A stretch of DNA of 64,000 bases from Mactromeris polynyma (Eukaryota > Mollusca > Bivalvia > Venerida > Mactridae). Numbering within the stretch: position 1 is the first letter of the stretch; the number at the start of each line of letters is the position of its first letter. The stretch spans positions 32,638,762 to 32,702,761 of the forward strand of contig JASFXZ010000003.1 in the NCBI GenBank assembly GCA_032209605.1, given 5' to 3'. Made by a program: the position numbers and the translations under genes. Below the pieces are notes generated by a model. The model ran no database searches, was not told the origin of the DNA, and saw only the letters and a list, made by a program, of their open reading frames with translations. This document shows, one piece after another, positions 47,803-61,600 of this stretch.

Positions 47803-50800
47803 CATACTTCCTACTAATGTATATTATGTTATCAATAAATATGTTATCTTTTGCTGTAAAATACCCCCATTGTAATTGATTCTGAAAAAAATGCAGCAAT
47901 TACAATAACATTAATAAATGAAATTTAATCACTTCGAGCAAAATACTCACTGCGTGTTTGATTCAATTAACTGAACTATCCAGATGAAGCAATAAGAAAA
48001 GTTGAAGTATGGTTATTACTGTAATTTAGAAAAAGTATGTCTTACTTCGTCGCCTTTGTGTCCGTTGGATGTCAAAATCCGTCTCGAGGGGTATCGTTGA
48101 CAAACATATTATATATAAACATATAATTTATAATTGTTTTGAGTGTTCAATATACACATTCTACATATATTGTCCTTCATGTATAATGTATCGAAAAATA
48201 ATGCAGTAGTAATATAAGTGTTTTCATTATTGTTGGCATTATCTGATAGCATCAGGGGCTCTTCGCTTTCAGTGTTGACAACCTGTTCAACATATGAGCG
48301 TCACTCAGTGCGTTATGTACAATATGTGCGATCAAGAGGCATCATACTTTTTATCCATTATTGACCCACAACACGGGACCTTGATTAGTTTTGATGTTAA
48401 GAGTTTGAACCACAAACTGCAATGGTTAATTATCAGCCAACCACGGTACTACATTGTAACCACGTAGATACTTTTAGTCATGTAACATACGTCATTAAGC
48501 TGTTGTTCGCTGGTTGTTTGTTTTCTATAAATTTTCAATGTCTTTAAAATTGACAGAAAGGTAAACATTATGGCAATATATAATACTTTATGACCGTTTT
48601 AAGACTTGTTATAATCTTACAAGTAAGTCAACTATGACTGTTCTGAACCTATTAATTTCCGTCAGACTTTATAATTGTTCAAGTCTAATGCATACTATTA
48701 ACTATTTTAAGGTTTTTAGTGATTAATGTATTAGTATTATATATTATTATTTCAATACCAAACCGATCCATTTTATATAATTACGGTTTGTTGGTTTCAC
48801 GTAAGTGCACTGTAATGACGACAGTTTACAGATTTGTCACACAACCATACGCTATTTTATAGGCCTAATTTGTTGCTTGCTGAGTAATATTCAGTTAAAC
48901 ATATATAAATGCCAGAACTATGGACAATAAAACACATTGTGAATTTACACCTTCGTTGTTGCATAGCAATATTTTATTATACCTCTGAAAAACGTCTTTT
49001 TCTGAGTGTACACAAACAGATACGCATTAAACTGACAACTTAGCAACACGGGTCAGGATATTAATTTCAGAAGCTAAGAGAGCATCTTCAAACAGAGGGC
49101 TTGGCAAATACAATATATCGTTTCATTTTCTTATGGAATAACTTATAAGGTAATAATCGCTTTCGTTGTTCATCTAAATATTGCGGTGACAAGTGATTGC
49201 CTGGGGCATCTTCTAGTTTTACCTCAGTGAAGGTATACGTCTGTACACGCAGTAAGATTGTCAGTCCGTGGTGAAACGTAAACCTAGAAGGTTTGAAAAA
49301 ATCGCTTGCATTGTTGAAAAAAACACCTTAACGATTTCTGATATTTTGTCTGGTGGCACAATTAGGCACCGTCATAGTAAACCAGAGTCTCGTTAAGGAG
49401 TATCTATATACATTAAGTGTAAATACGGACTCTAAAGCGTTCTACAATAAAGGAATGATATAAAAACCAAAGGTATGTGCAATGCTTATTTCTTGCAGAT
49501 AACATGTTTTTTCCATAAATTGTATGCACCGTCCGTACAAATTATAATAACATACTTCTATAAGAGTTCTAAAAGTGGGCGTAATATAATGTGATAAGAT
49601 ATAATTACAACGCCTCGTATTTCGTTTGTACATCTACGCAACACGAACATAAAACACAAATTCCAGTTCGACATCCAAACCGATGCACGTGTTTTGTTAC
49701 TGCTGTTTTACAATATATTGGGCGCATTAAATATGTTACGGGCTAATACGTGTCGACAAAAAGAATAACGGCATCTCAAATGTTTGTTACTTCACATTAA
49801 GACATTCATACAATGTTGTTGTCATTCGTCAGTTTCAGTTCAGTTTCTTACATATGTTTTTGCTTTATTACTATTTTTAGTAACAATTAACAACTGTTGT
49901 TTCCTATTTTATGTGCATATTGAATTTGTACATATCTATTATCTTAACGTATCATGCGGTATTTTGATGTTTTATTGTAATTTATATTATCTTATAACTC
50001 TTATTAAGAGTGGCTATATACTAATAGTTTGCTCTGTTTTTATGTTATTGTAGAATGTATGTATATAGATGAGACGGAAATAAAGATTAAATATATTCGT
50101 CTTAAACATTATACAATGTTTAAAATACATGGTAGTTAGTATAAAAAGCGCAAACTATTTGCTAGAGGAATGTAGTCAACCTTTCTATGCGATTTTGAAG
50201 AAATCAAGCCATCGCATTTATTTGTTGTTGTATCATTAGATTAATTAAGTCAGTTAATTAGCTTTGCATATTTAGGGGCGAATAACGTTTCAAACTGAAC
50301 TATGGAAATAATTATCTAAATTAAATATGCTACAGCTATTGTGATGTTATGCATATCAATTATACTATTCATGCAATGTCTAAAATGCAATAGAGTTATG
50401 AACACGTGTTTCATACGGCTGATGTCAGATAAATAACTAAGCTCGCTTGTGTTCTAAGTGGATTCATCATAAAATGCAATATCAGTATAAGCATGAGTCA
50501 AAAAGAAATAGATATGTGTTCAGGATAGTTGTTTTAAACATCGGCATAATGTGAATTGTGTTAGAATAGTTCAGCTTTCAATCTCTATAAATCGTTCTCT
50601 TAAAATAACAATGAATCCTAAGGTGACCAATTAGTATACGTATTATTTGTTTCGTTGGTATTTTCAATTAGAAACGATTTAATCTGTGTTTTCGGCTATT
50701 TCTAAATCTATTTGATCTATGTTGAGATTGTTTGTATTTCTATGTACTGTTAATGTCTTAGTTTTGTCTACTTTGCCGTTTTATCTATGTAAAGATGCTC

Positions 50801-52628
50801 GAGATGACAGCTACGTTGACCAAAGTCAATAAAGACATCATTAATAATTATACCGTAATTAGTAAAACGATGTACATAGCCCGGGGGCATTTTACACTAA
50901 ATGTCACGTATTAGGGTCAACATACTATGTAGGACAACCGTCAGCGAGTGAGTTATTCAAAGCTAAATGGATTTTGGGGACAAACTTGTCTGTTACTTGG
51001 ACAAAAAAACGATTACAATATTACAAACATTAGTGATTTTCTGTTTTTATATTATTACTTTCAGTGTATTTTCTTTATACTTTCATTTATTTGAATCAAT
51101 TTATTATATGAGTAAGGTTTATCTTGGAGTCGACCTCACCGCAACATGAACAAAAATGCATGCTAACTGTTTTCGTATGTTCTTTTTTTACTTTACATTC
51201 AAATCATTCTTATTTTCACTCGATACAAGATAAACTAGTTTTACTTAAATGCGTACATTACTATTTATACTGTTAGTTCATACATTCAAGTATCGATATA
51301 ACATTCTATCCATATTATAAATCAGTTGTGCTGTATTTTTAGTTTTTCATGCAAATTGTTCTATTCTCTTAATATATTATGATTCAGGAAAAAAAATGAT
51401 ATGTTGTTTGCCAGCCTAATAAAGATCTGCGTTAATGTCTAATAAATGCCTTTCGAAGAATACCTGTAGGTCGAAACAGAAATCATTTCTCTACATTACC
51501 TTCTAATAGCCGACGTTCATTCCGACAACGTAGGGTTGTTTATAAGACCAGTAAATAATCATTTACTATTTATTATATAATTAATGTCTCAGTGTATACG
51601 ATATGTTTCCCGAAATGGGACGATAATGATCATTTTATTGTGGATTCAATTAATATCGTATTTCTTTGAAAGTGTGGAAAATACAGTATTGTATTCTTAC
51701 CTTATTATATTACTTACAATTGCAGTTTCGAAAACGTTTCGAAAAAGGCGCTAAACGTCTAAGCACATTTACCGAGAATCACGAACAAGTCAATATGCCA
51801 CACGATTAATCAAAAGCGGAAATACGCTTCAAAAGATTCCGTTTCTCGCCTCGTGAATGTAGCATGTTCATGCGCATGTAATAATCGCGTTGTGCAACAA
51901 TCTTTGCACTGTAGGCCATTTATGTTTATGAATTTTCTCCGCTCGTCATTTTTATGAACATGGAATAAATAGCTAGTTTTTGCAATGAGAATGTGTCTTT
52001 CATTTTTTGGTTGGAGGTCATTTGAATTCTCACTGTTTGCATGAGCTGACGATATTCTTGCATTAATGTTTATAATTAATGTCTACATTATAATTAATTA
52101 ATGCAATTTTTATATGTGCTGAATATATATCATTGTGAAAATACTTATAAGAAGTGCTTTCGTTTAAATGTATCTGTCGTCCAATCCGACTGACTGAGTT
52201 TGCAAGTATCTGCAATTTCAGCTGAGCTTGCGTTTACAAAGAATAATTTTAATGATAATGCGTTGTTAATATTTCATTGTGATTTAGAAATCAATGGTGC
52301 TTGTTGATTGATGATAATTAGCTTAAAACAAAAGATTGTATCTGAACATTGATGCAAACAAGCTATTCAATCTTAATTTTACTAATACTTACTAGTATGT
52401 TGGTGCATATTATTACCGACTAAAAGGATGATAAAAGTATCTAACTGATTTACAAGTAAGGTATTTGCATAAAAACATAAGTTCACATGGGCTGCAATGC
52501 ATACTGTTTTAGTTGTGTGCCACTGCATTATGTTGACCGTAATGTATTCTCAGTATTTTACACATAATATAGTATTGTATTCATGTCAGTTCTGTATGCG
52601 TACATTCTTTCTGTGTCTTCTCTTTCAG
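47803..52628. other. Intergenic upstream of chitinase gene 2, no gene seen
   Basis: About 4.8 kb of AT-rich DNA. A hydrophobic frame at 49784-50053 is a composition effect. The distal part must hold the promoter or an upstream noncoding exon of gene 2, but I cannot place either. Confidence 0.45.
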
Positions 52629-55600
52629 ATGTCAACCCTTATAGTACAACTTTTCGCAGTGATTGTCCTTACTGCACACGTGGTAACATCGCAAGGTAAG
52701 TGTGTTGAATTCACAAATACAATACGCATGTCGACATGTTGGTCATAAATTGTTTCACATTAAATAAAAATTTGATACAAATAATTAAATGACCAGTGTC
52801 CTATTGTAAACGCGTTCTGACAATTTAAACCTGCATGGCATTTAATGATGTGTAATTTAGAAAAAAATAAGTAAGTAAATAAGTAAAATTATATCATGTG
52901 TATAAACAGCTCAGTATAAACATGAATACGAAAAGTATACAAACACCCGGCCCAATGGGACTATAAGTAATCTTAAATATGTCGCTATAGATTATCTGTT
53001 GTGCCAACAATCTACGTCCTAATTCCAATACTAATTAATTAAATTAGCTTATGTTATCTTATATCTGACAGAGAATCAACCTTAGCACTAATGATATCAA
53101 TGATAGTGGCCTTATTTTCGCCACAGCAAAAATACCAAAACAAGTATTACGCATTTCAACATCATGGCCATCAAAATAAACATTATGCTCATAAATAAAG
53201 CATAATTTCTAAATATACCTTAATTGTTCGACCATGCATCTGCGTATTGTGTATTGTATTCAGTATTGTCAAAACTGTTCGTTCTTGTTAAGTGTATCAG
53301 CAGGAAGCAACTAACGTCGAAAGATTCAATTAAAACTGACTGGATGTAATACGTATAGACATTGTGGTTTAAATATAATGCATAATTGTTGCGTATATTA
53401 TATTTAAACTTTCATACACCAATCAATGTCATTTACCTGGACAGTTGGTGTTCATCAGCCTACAAAACCGTTGTTAATTGAAAATTAAAACTCTCATTGA
53501 CACAGCTTGTGTCGAGTTTAACTGGCAACTTCTGTTTTATATGCCCGTGTAAATGAATTCATTTACATTTTCAATTACGCGAACGAAATAAAAGTCATAT
53601 ATTAAAAGAAAGCATGTTTGTCTGAATATTATTCAGGATTATAACTGAACTGTCAGTAGCAACCCCTCGTCAAAAGACATGATGTGATGTTAGCCTTCAT
53701 TTGTTATTCATATTTTTGAGTCACGTTGTGTAATCTTTATGTGAGCTATGAACAACTAAATCCTTAATCCGATATAAGTAAGGAAAGATTAAGTTGTAAC
53801 AAGGAACGCTACAAACACACGACAGTTTGCCTCCGTATACAGATTTCAGCGAAACATCAGCCTACGAATCATTAGGGATTTAGGAAGTGTCAGGGCAAAC
53901 ATCTATATGAATATGAAGTAAGGACTTCTCTGGCTGACTATCAAAAACCATAAATGATCATATAAGGGGACATTAATTAACATTTTTATCAATTTAAACA
54001 CTTTTGTCAAACATTTGCATCAGTGAGAGTTAGATACAGGCGTACCTAAAATATCTTATTTCAAAAGCAACACAAATACTCACAAAAGCATTAAGATAGA
54101 TGCTCTATAATTTCAATGTCATTGGTTTGGAAATTTAGATGAGCAGGTTTGCATACGTAAGTTATATCAGTGTCAATACATTTATTCATTTTATTAAAGT
54201 CTCATTAATATACATTGTACAACAATTATTTCGTAAAAAAATGCGGGAGTCCATACATCCGTATATTATAATGCCGTGTCAGAATTTGTAAAAATCTTTT
54301 GACACCTAATATCAAAACAAACACGCATAGACATACACAAAATACAAAGGCGCTAAATTTAAGCGAACTGTAATTAAATTTGCTCAACCGAAAATATGTA
54401 AATGCAAGAATGTCGTGAAGCACAATGGGTTGTCTTGAAGAAATATAGGCGTATTCATGAAAAGAAATAATTCTTATGACGATTCTGACAAGGACGATTC
54501 CTTCCGGGTGTACTCTGTTTTAGCCACAAGTAAACAAACAAAGAAAAAAATATTCAAGAGGAAATGTTTTTACAATTTCCTGATATATCGGTATGAACTA
54601 CAACTTATTTCGATTGAAACAAACTAAATGAATGAATCTTCAATATTTGATTCCGATCCGCAAGTTGATTAATCATCGTCAACACTGGCCCATCAATCTT
54701 ATTTTTATAAATGTTTGTGTTTATGGTAATTTGATAGATTTTGCTATATTTTCAGGGGCATACAAAAGGGTTTGCTACTACACAAACTGGGCACAATACA
54801 GACCTAATGAAGGGAAGTTTTTACCAGAAGATGTTGATCCTAGTCTTTGTACCCACATTGTCTACGCCTTTGCAAAAATGAAAGGCAACCAGCTTGAAGC
54901 ATTTGAATGGAACGATGAATCTACAGAGTGGATGAAAGGAATGTGAGTGATTTATTAATTAAAAAATGTTATATTCACCATTAATACAGTAGTTAACTTC
55001 AAATAAGAATATAAAGCTCATATTTGGTAAGTAAAAAAACGACAAGGTGATAATACACATTATTTTATATCTTCCTTGGTAAAACAGTTCGGTTACGCGG
55101 CGGTCATGGGGGAAATGAAGTTGCCTAGTCCTTTGCAATATAACCATCTTAACCCAACTCATATGGGTCGATTCCAAAACAGTGTATGCCTTCCATAGAT
55201 ATAAGCCTTTTATTGTTTACATGAAACAATGTTTTAAAATATTTCAAAGACCGGTATATTAAGTTCTTTTTGTTTTACACTTAAGTATAAATGTCAAACA
55301 TATTATTTAATTAATACGGATAAAATAAGTCCTAAGTTTAGCACTTCAGTTACACCTAAAGTTTGTACATTGCTGTTTTGTAAACTTTACTTAGTGCGTC
55401 GCCTTAATGTTTCTGAAGTTTTTATTCAACGTCCAATATCATAAATCTTGACAGAGTTTATGTATCGTGAAGTTTTAAACTATTTTTGCTATAAATTACG
55501 TAAATTTATTTTTTACGCATTTGACATATGGGAATATAATTATGCTAAAGTTGTGTCAACATGCTGGTTTTAGAATAAATTATAATTTACATATTCGTAT

Positions 55601-58600
55601 GTACATGTATTTAAGTTTTTATACAATAAATTATTGTATATCCCCTTGCACAATGGGTTTCTAAGAATTGCTACGCTAAAAATCATGATTCACTCATGAT
55701 TCACCAGGATACTATGATGTTTTGATCAATATGTTACGATATACGAGTTTGGCTTTTTTTGTAATTCACTAAATATAAATACTAAAATTATTCCGGGATC
55801 GACAGAAGTACATATAGCAACATTTATCATTGATACACAGAATAACAGTCAGTCTAATAAGAAACTCTATTTTATCATACATACTTCCACATATGAAGAA
55901 ATTTTATATAAAGTCCAACTTATCATTAAAACTCGAATAATGACGACATCTGTACATTTTTGTTTAAAAAAAACAGTTATCTGTAATAGTTGATAATACA
56001 GGTCATGTTATATTTAGTGAATTACGTCGCATTAATTGCATTTTTTCACTGTTCTGTTATATTACTATTCAGAACAATTGTTTTGGCGTTCGTTAAAACG
56101 TGTATAAAATGTGTGGCAACAATGAGAATGTTATTTTTTCAGGTATGCTCGTTTCAATGAACTGAAAATAAAGAATCCCGCATTGAAGACACTTTTGGCT
56201 GTTGGAGGTTGGAACATGGCATCCAAACCTTTTACCGCTGTGGTAGCCACTGCAGCTGGTAGAACGGAATTTGCGACATCATCAGTTCGATTCTTGAGGT
56301 AAGTAATATCAATAGCCCTTACTAGACAGTACACAGCAATCATATATCAACACATGATTGTTTAAGATATAACTGTACTATAACTTGTACTATACGAGTG
56401 TGAAACACAAATAGTATTTTCCAATGTCTTGGACTATCATCTGAATCATTTGCATAGAATCAATTAAACAGGTTTGAAATGCACTTATTCGCCGTGATGA
56501 TAACATGATTAATTATGTACTCATAACGATAGGTATTTGTAAATGTAGTGAATTAACATTTCATCTTAGCGCAATAACATCACCATCTGCATGAAATGTC
56601 ATATATTCGATTCATCCCATACATATATAATGTGTTTGTCTTCTTCCTAACAGGTCGCGTGGGTTCGATGGTTTAGATTTAGACTGGGAGTACCCTGCTA
56701 ACAGAGGCAGCCCACCAGAGGACAGGGTCAGATACGCTCAACTTGTCTCTGTAAGTGTTATAGCTATATACATATGGTGGCGTATTCATGCCAACAAAAA
56801 CGGCACCTACAAGCATCATTTTTAGGTTGCTTCAGTATTTTTCCTGAAGTTCCGAACTTTATCAAGAAACCTATCACCAAAACAGGTTACAAACACCAGT
56901 ACTTGTCATTTGTATACCTTATTTAAAATGCATGTACTTGTATATAGTTCTTTGATGTTGTGTGTCGTGTGTCGGTATATGGTGGCAACACCGTGCTATA
57001 GTAAAATTATGAATGAGGTCAATGCATGAACATGTATTAATTTGTAAGATACCATAAATGCTTACATTTGCTTAACATAAGTCCTTATACATATAAAATG
57101 TTATGCCATAAGGGACCATCAGGTTGAGTAACTATATGGTCACGCCAGTAAGATGTATATCGGACACATATTATCCTTTAGGTTATATGTGACTACATTG
57201 ATAGCAGAATGTTCGTATTATGGTCAGAATTATGATACTTTTTCTGAGTCAGTGAAGAAGTACGAATGTGCCCCAGTGTTGTTATACAGGTGTTGCGCTT
57301 CATTCTATACACATTTACTTGTTTAATGTTCATTTAATGGATGTACTAGTGAAGTGTGATATAGTAGTGTTTAATTTGATTATATAGAAAGTTTTATTGG
57401 AAAACGTGGTGAAATATAAAAAACACTTTCGAAAAAAAACTTGTGTAATCAATCATGGTTTTCACGTAACAGGAAGTTCGAAGAGCATTTGACGCAGACG
57501 CTCGACGTACTGGTAGGGAGCCTTTGTTGTTGACATCAGCAGTAGCGGCAGGGAAAGACAAAATAGACACAGCTTACGATATACCATCAGTTTGCAGGTA
57601 AATGTTTCCCCCAAAAATGCCATATCGCCCTATCCACGAAAGAGTGTGAGACCTTACATTTGTTCAACTTATGAATGTTGCTTTCTCTAAAACAACTTAA
57701 TCCTTCACAAATTTTGTTGGTAACATCGGATTCAAATGTTCGAAGCCTTGATTCAACTATTTGCTAAGTTATATTATTTGCCGTGGATTCCATAATATGT
57801 AAATTATTGTTATGAATTAATTTGTCATCAAATTGAAAACATAAAAAACATTTTGTCCGTAGTGACAACCGAGATTAAATCGTCAATAAGCGACGACTCG
57901 ATGCATTATCTCTGCCATACAAAAAACATGCTTTACTTTAATATATTATATAATGTGACAAACCAAATGCTTGGTTTTATTATGTATTGAAACTGGTAAA
58001 ATCTTTTCATATTTATGCACGTTTTACGAAAAAACATGTGCACGTTTTTCGGAACTCATTTATTAAAACCGTGAATCATCACGCCTGATATAAATCACGA
58101 ATTATGATAAATTCACAAGAAATAAAATTAAAAAACAATCCGTTAAACATTACAACACGAAATTTATGACAAAACCTCGTTGAATTATACCGGTGTGTGT
58201 ATTATAATGAGTAAGATATGTGGTTACAGGGCGAATTTTGCGATTGTGTTTGTGAATACATGCTACATTGCCTGTTAGATATTAGCAGAGAAAAGTCAAC
58301 CGCCATCTTTGCGCATGCATAGTACATTAGAGTATAGACTCTTACCGAAATCCACTGAATTTTTCAGTGAATTTACCGAAATCTATTTTGAATCTGGAGT
58401 GACCAGCAATTGTAACATCTCGGCATTTTTTTATGTTGCACAACAAATCTTAACCTTCAAATTGCGCCGACCATCTTTTTCAAGATATTTCTTGTTACTT
58501 TGTAAATTGTACTGTAATATATTGTATGTTTGACATTATAATAAACTGTAATACACATGCTACATGATATAATGATATAAGCGCATTGACATGTCTTGTG

Positions 58601-61600
58601 CATGTGTTGAAAATAAAAGAGCACCTTTACACTGCACAAGTCAAAATTCACAATTCAGATGTATAATGAATTATGTTATGCAATGTGTTGTTCAACTTGA
58701 ACCAACAAGTCATTTATCACGCATTTCGCCCGAAAGTGATACTAATTTATGGAAATTTATGCACTCTGCCATTTCATTTCTGCAAGTCCCTAATCTTGCG
58801 CTGAACTTTCGACGAATAAGATGTCACAATGAGCATATTATGACAGTTGTCATAGTATTCATTTAATGCAGGCTGCGGGCGATAAGAAAAAACATACTAT
58901 TGTATTAAATCGGTGAAGTCAAAGTGAAAATATTTCTCAAGTAGTAATATCGCTGTACAAACGCCATGCGCTTGCGGGCTCTTGTTGCGTATGTTTAGAC
59001 CTAATTAATAAAATTAACAAATGCGTGCTCATTTCATGATATATTATTACAACATAGCTTCAAGGTATGGGTTATTGTGCTATAATGTTATACTAGGTCA
59101 TCACATCGCTCACTGGTTAAGCTATGTCTTACGCCGCATTTCCTTTGTCTGTGTCTTTTCGCTAAAAGGTCTGTTTAGCCTTAATCGAACAATAAGTTTG
59201 TCATTAAATTTGTGGACATCGTTTCTTAATAGTAATCTCCAAACACGATACAAATATAATCATGGAAAATCTGCCAAATGTTTGATAATGGCAGTCATTT
59301 TGGGGAAGTATGGCGGGTCCTTTTGATAGGGGGAATTTGCACTGTAAATCACCAAATTTGGGTATTTTTAAGGCTAAAATTTTGAATAATTTTACTGAAG
59401 GGGTATTTTCTTTCTAAGTAGGGGAAATTGTACAGTGATAAATGTTGTTTTTAATGTTAGAAACATTTTATTGACATGTAATTATGCAAACACCGTGGTG
59501 TTGTACATTTGAACATGAGTATGCAATCATATCGACATGATGAAGGCCGGCAAATGTACATTAAACTACAAATTCCTTTGGTAGAAAACACCATTATGTG
59601 ATGACATCAAATATATTAGCTTATGTCTAAATGTCTATTTTAGGGTATTTTCCTTCTGAAAAATGATTGCACTATTGTCCTTGTAATATAACTATTTCGG
59701 GAATCGTACACAACATTCCGGAATATTTATGTGCGTTGTTTTCATATAAAATCATACGTTAATTTATAGGTTAATTATTTGAGTTATGAATACTAAGGGC
59801 TTAATGATTTAATGAGATACTTTTCGACAGTTATTTATCCTCAGTATGTTCTCCTGTTCATTCATTATAATGATACGACTATAATTTAAATTGTGTCACA
59901 ATGTCAACAGATTGTTCAACTTCTTTGTCATTTGATATTATTTAGTATAATTAACGAGTGTGTGATTGTTATCTTGAATCTGTGTCTATCTTATTCATCA
60001 TCGTTTTCTTTATGAAACTTATTTCATTTGGTATGGTGCACATTGCTAGCCTTTTAGCCATTGATTTGAGCTTTGAGAATTTGCTGCACCATTATAATTC
60101 AAAGTGAATATACTTATTGTACATTGCAATACACATACATAACTTGATGCAGATCTAACGAACATTAAGTAACCACCGCTCCTGTGATTGCTGTTTCATT
60201 AGTTCATATGTTACTATTCCTTCATTAGTTTCAATAAATACATACATGTGTATACACTATATTATTGTGTATTTCAGAGACATGGATTTTATCAGCATTA
60301 TGACGTATGATTTACACGGCAGCTGGGAAGACATAACTGGACACAACAGTCCATTGTTCCCTCATTCCGGTGAGACTGGCAACCAGAGATATTTGAATAT
60401 GGTAAGAGAACAATTATGTATTTATACTTTCTTTCTTATACGGCAGTCATGACTGCAGCCAATCAGCAAAGTCGTCCTTTGTAGCTATGACATGTTGGAA
60501 GATGGATTAACGTTTAATGAATACGGATTATACCCGGAAAAGCATAATGAACATGTGTTAAGATTTTACCGAATAATTGTTTAATTTACTTTAGCACAGC
60601 TAACCTTTAGATATATCACCATACACATTTATTGTTTCAAATCATTTGTTATTTCACTCTACACTTATGCTTCAGGATTGGGCTGCTAATTATTGGGTAC
60701 AAAATGGTTGTCCCAAAAGTAAGCTGGTGATTGGTATGGGATTATACGGACGATCATTTACTCTGAAGGACCCTTACGATAACGGTTTGATGTCACATGC
60801 TAAAGGAAAGGGAGAAGCAGGAAAATTCACCAGAGAAGGAGGTTTTCTTTCGTATTACGAGGTATGTTAAGTACTAACGATAAACATAACATGAATGGCC
60901 ATTGCACAATTCTATGACTAGTCGACGACTGTTATTGAATTTGAATGACGATATTCGGTGTCTTCTACTGACGCGCTAACTTTGAAGAAAAGACGCATTA
61001 TAAGAATTTCCGTGTGTTATAAAGGCCGTTAACATCTGGTTTTAATAACTTTTCTTTGTCGCAGTTTTCCAGGTCCATCGCGGAGTCAGGTATCGAAATG
61101 AACGACAAGTCTCTACTTCGATATAAGTGTGGTAAATGTAGATTTCACAAACGTATCAAATATTTAGCAATTTCAATAAGCGTATCATTCCTGTATATAT
61201 AGTTAACAATGATTTATCTCCCGTAGAATGCAAACCTGCAAAAATAGAAAATTAAATTTATATTGTGATTTATTTTCAGGTATGTGACATGATCAAAAAG
61301 GGAGGTAATGCATATTACATCAAAGAACAGGAAGCACCTTATGTTGTCACTGGTAACCAATGGGTTGGTTATGACGACGTGGACAGTTTGAGAATAAAGG
61401 TTTGTCATACAACTCATCAAAAACATTGTTTTTCCGAATTTATTGAACAACAATCAATTTGTTTCTAATGTATATCCTTGTATTACCAAACGTGTATAGA
61501 TCATACATACCTTGTTTAATTGAAACACTCACACGAGCATGATTGATAAATATCTTCCAGGAAAAAGTCATGATTAATTACAGCAATCCATCTATAGTCG

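Noticed and set aside
49784..50053. Small membrane protein of 89 residues
   Set aside because: Same composition effect; no ATG start at the frame beginning and no family resemblance.
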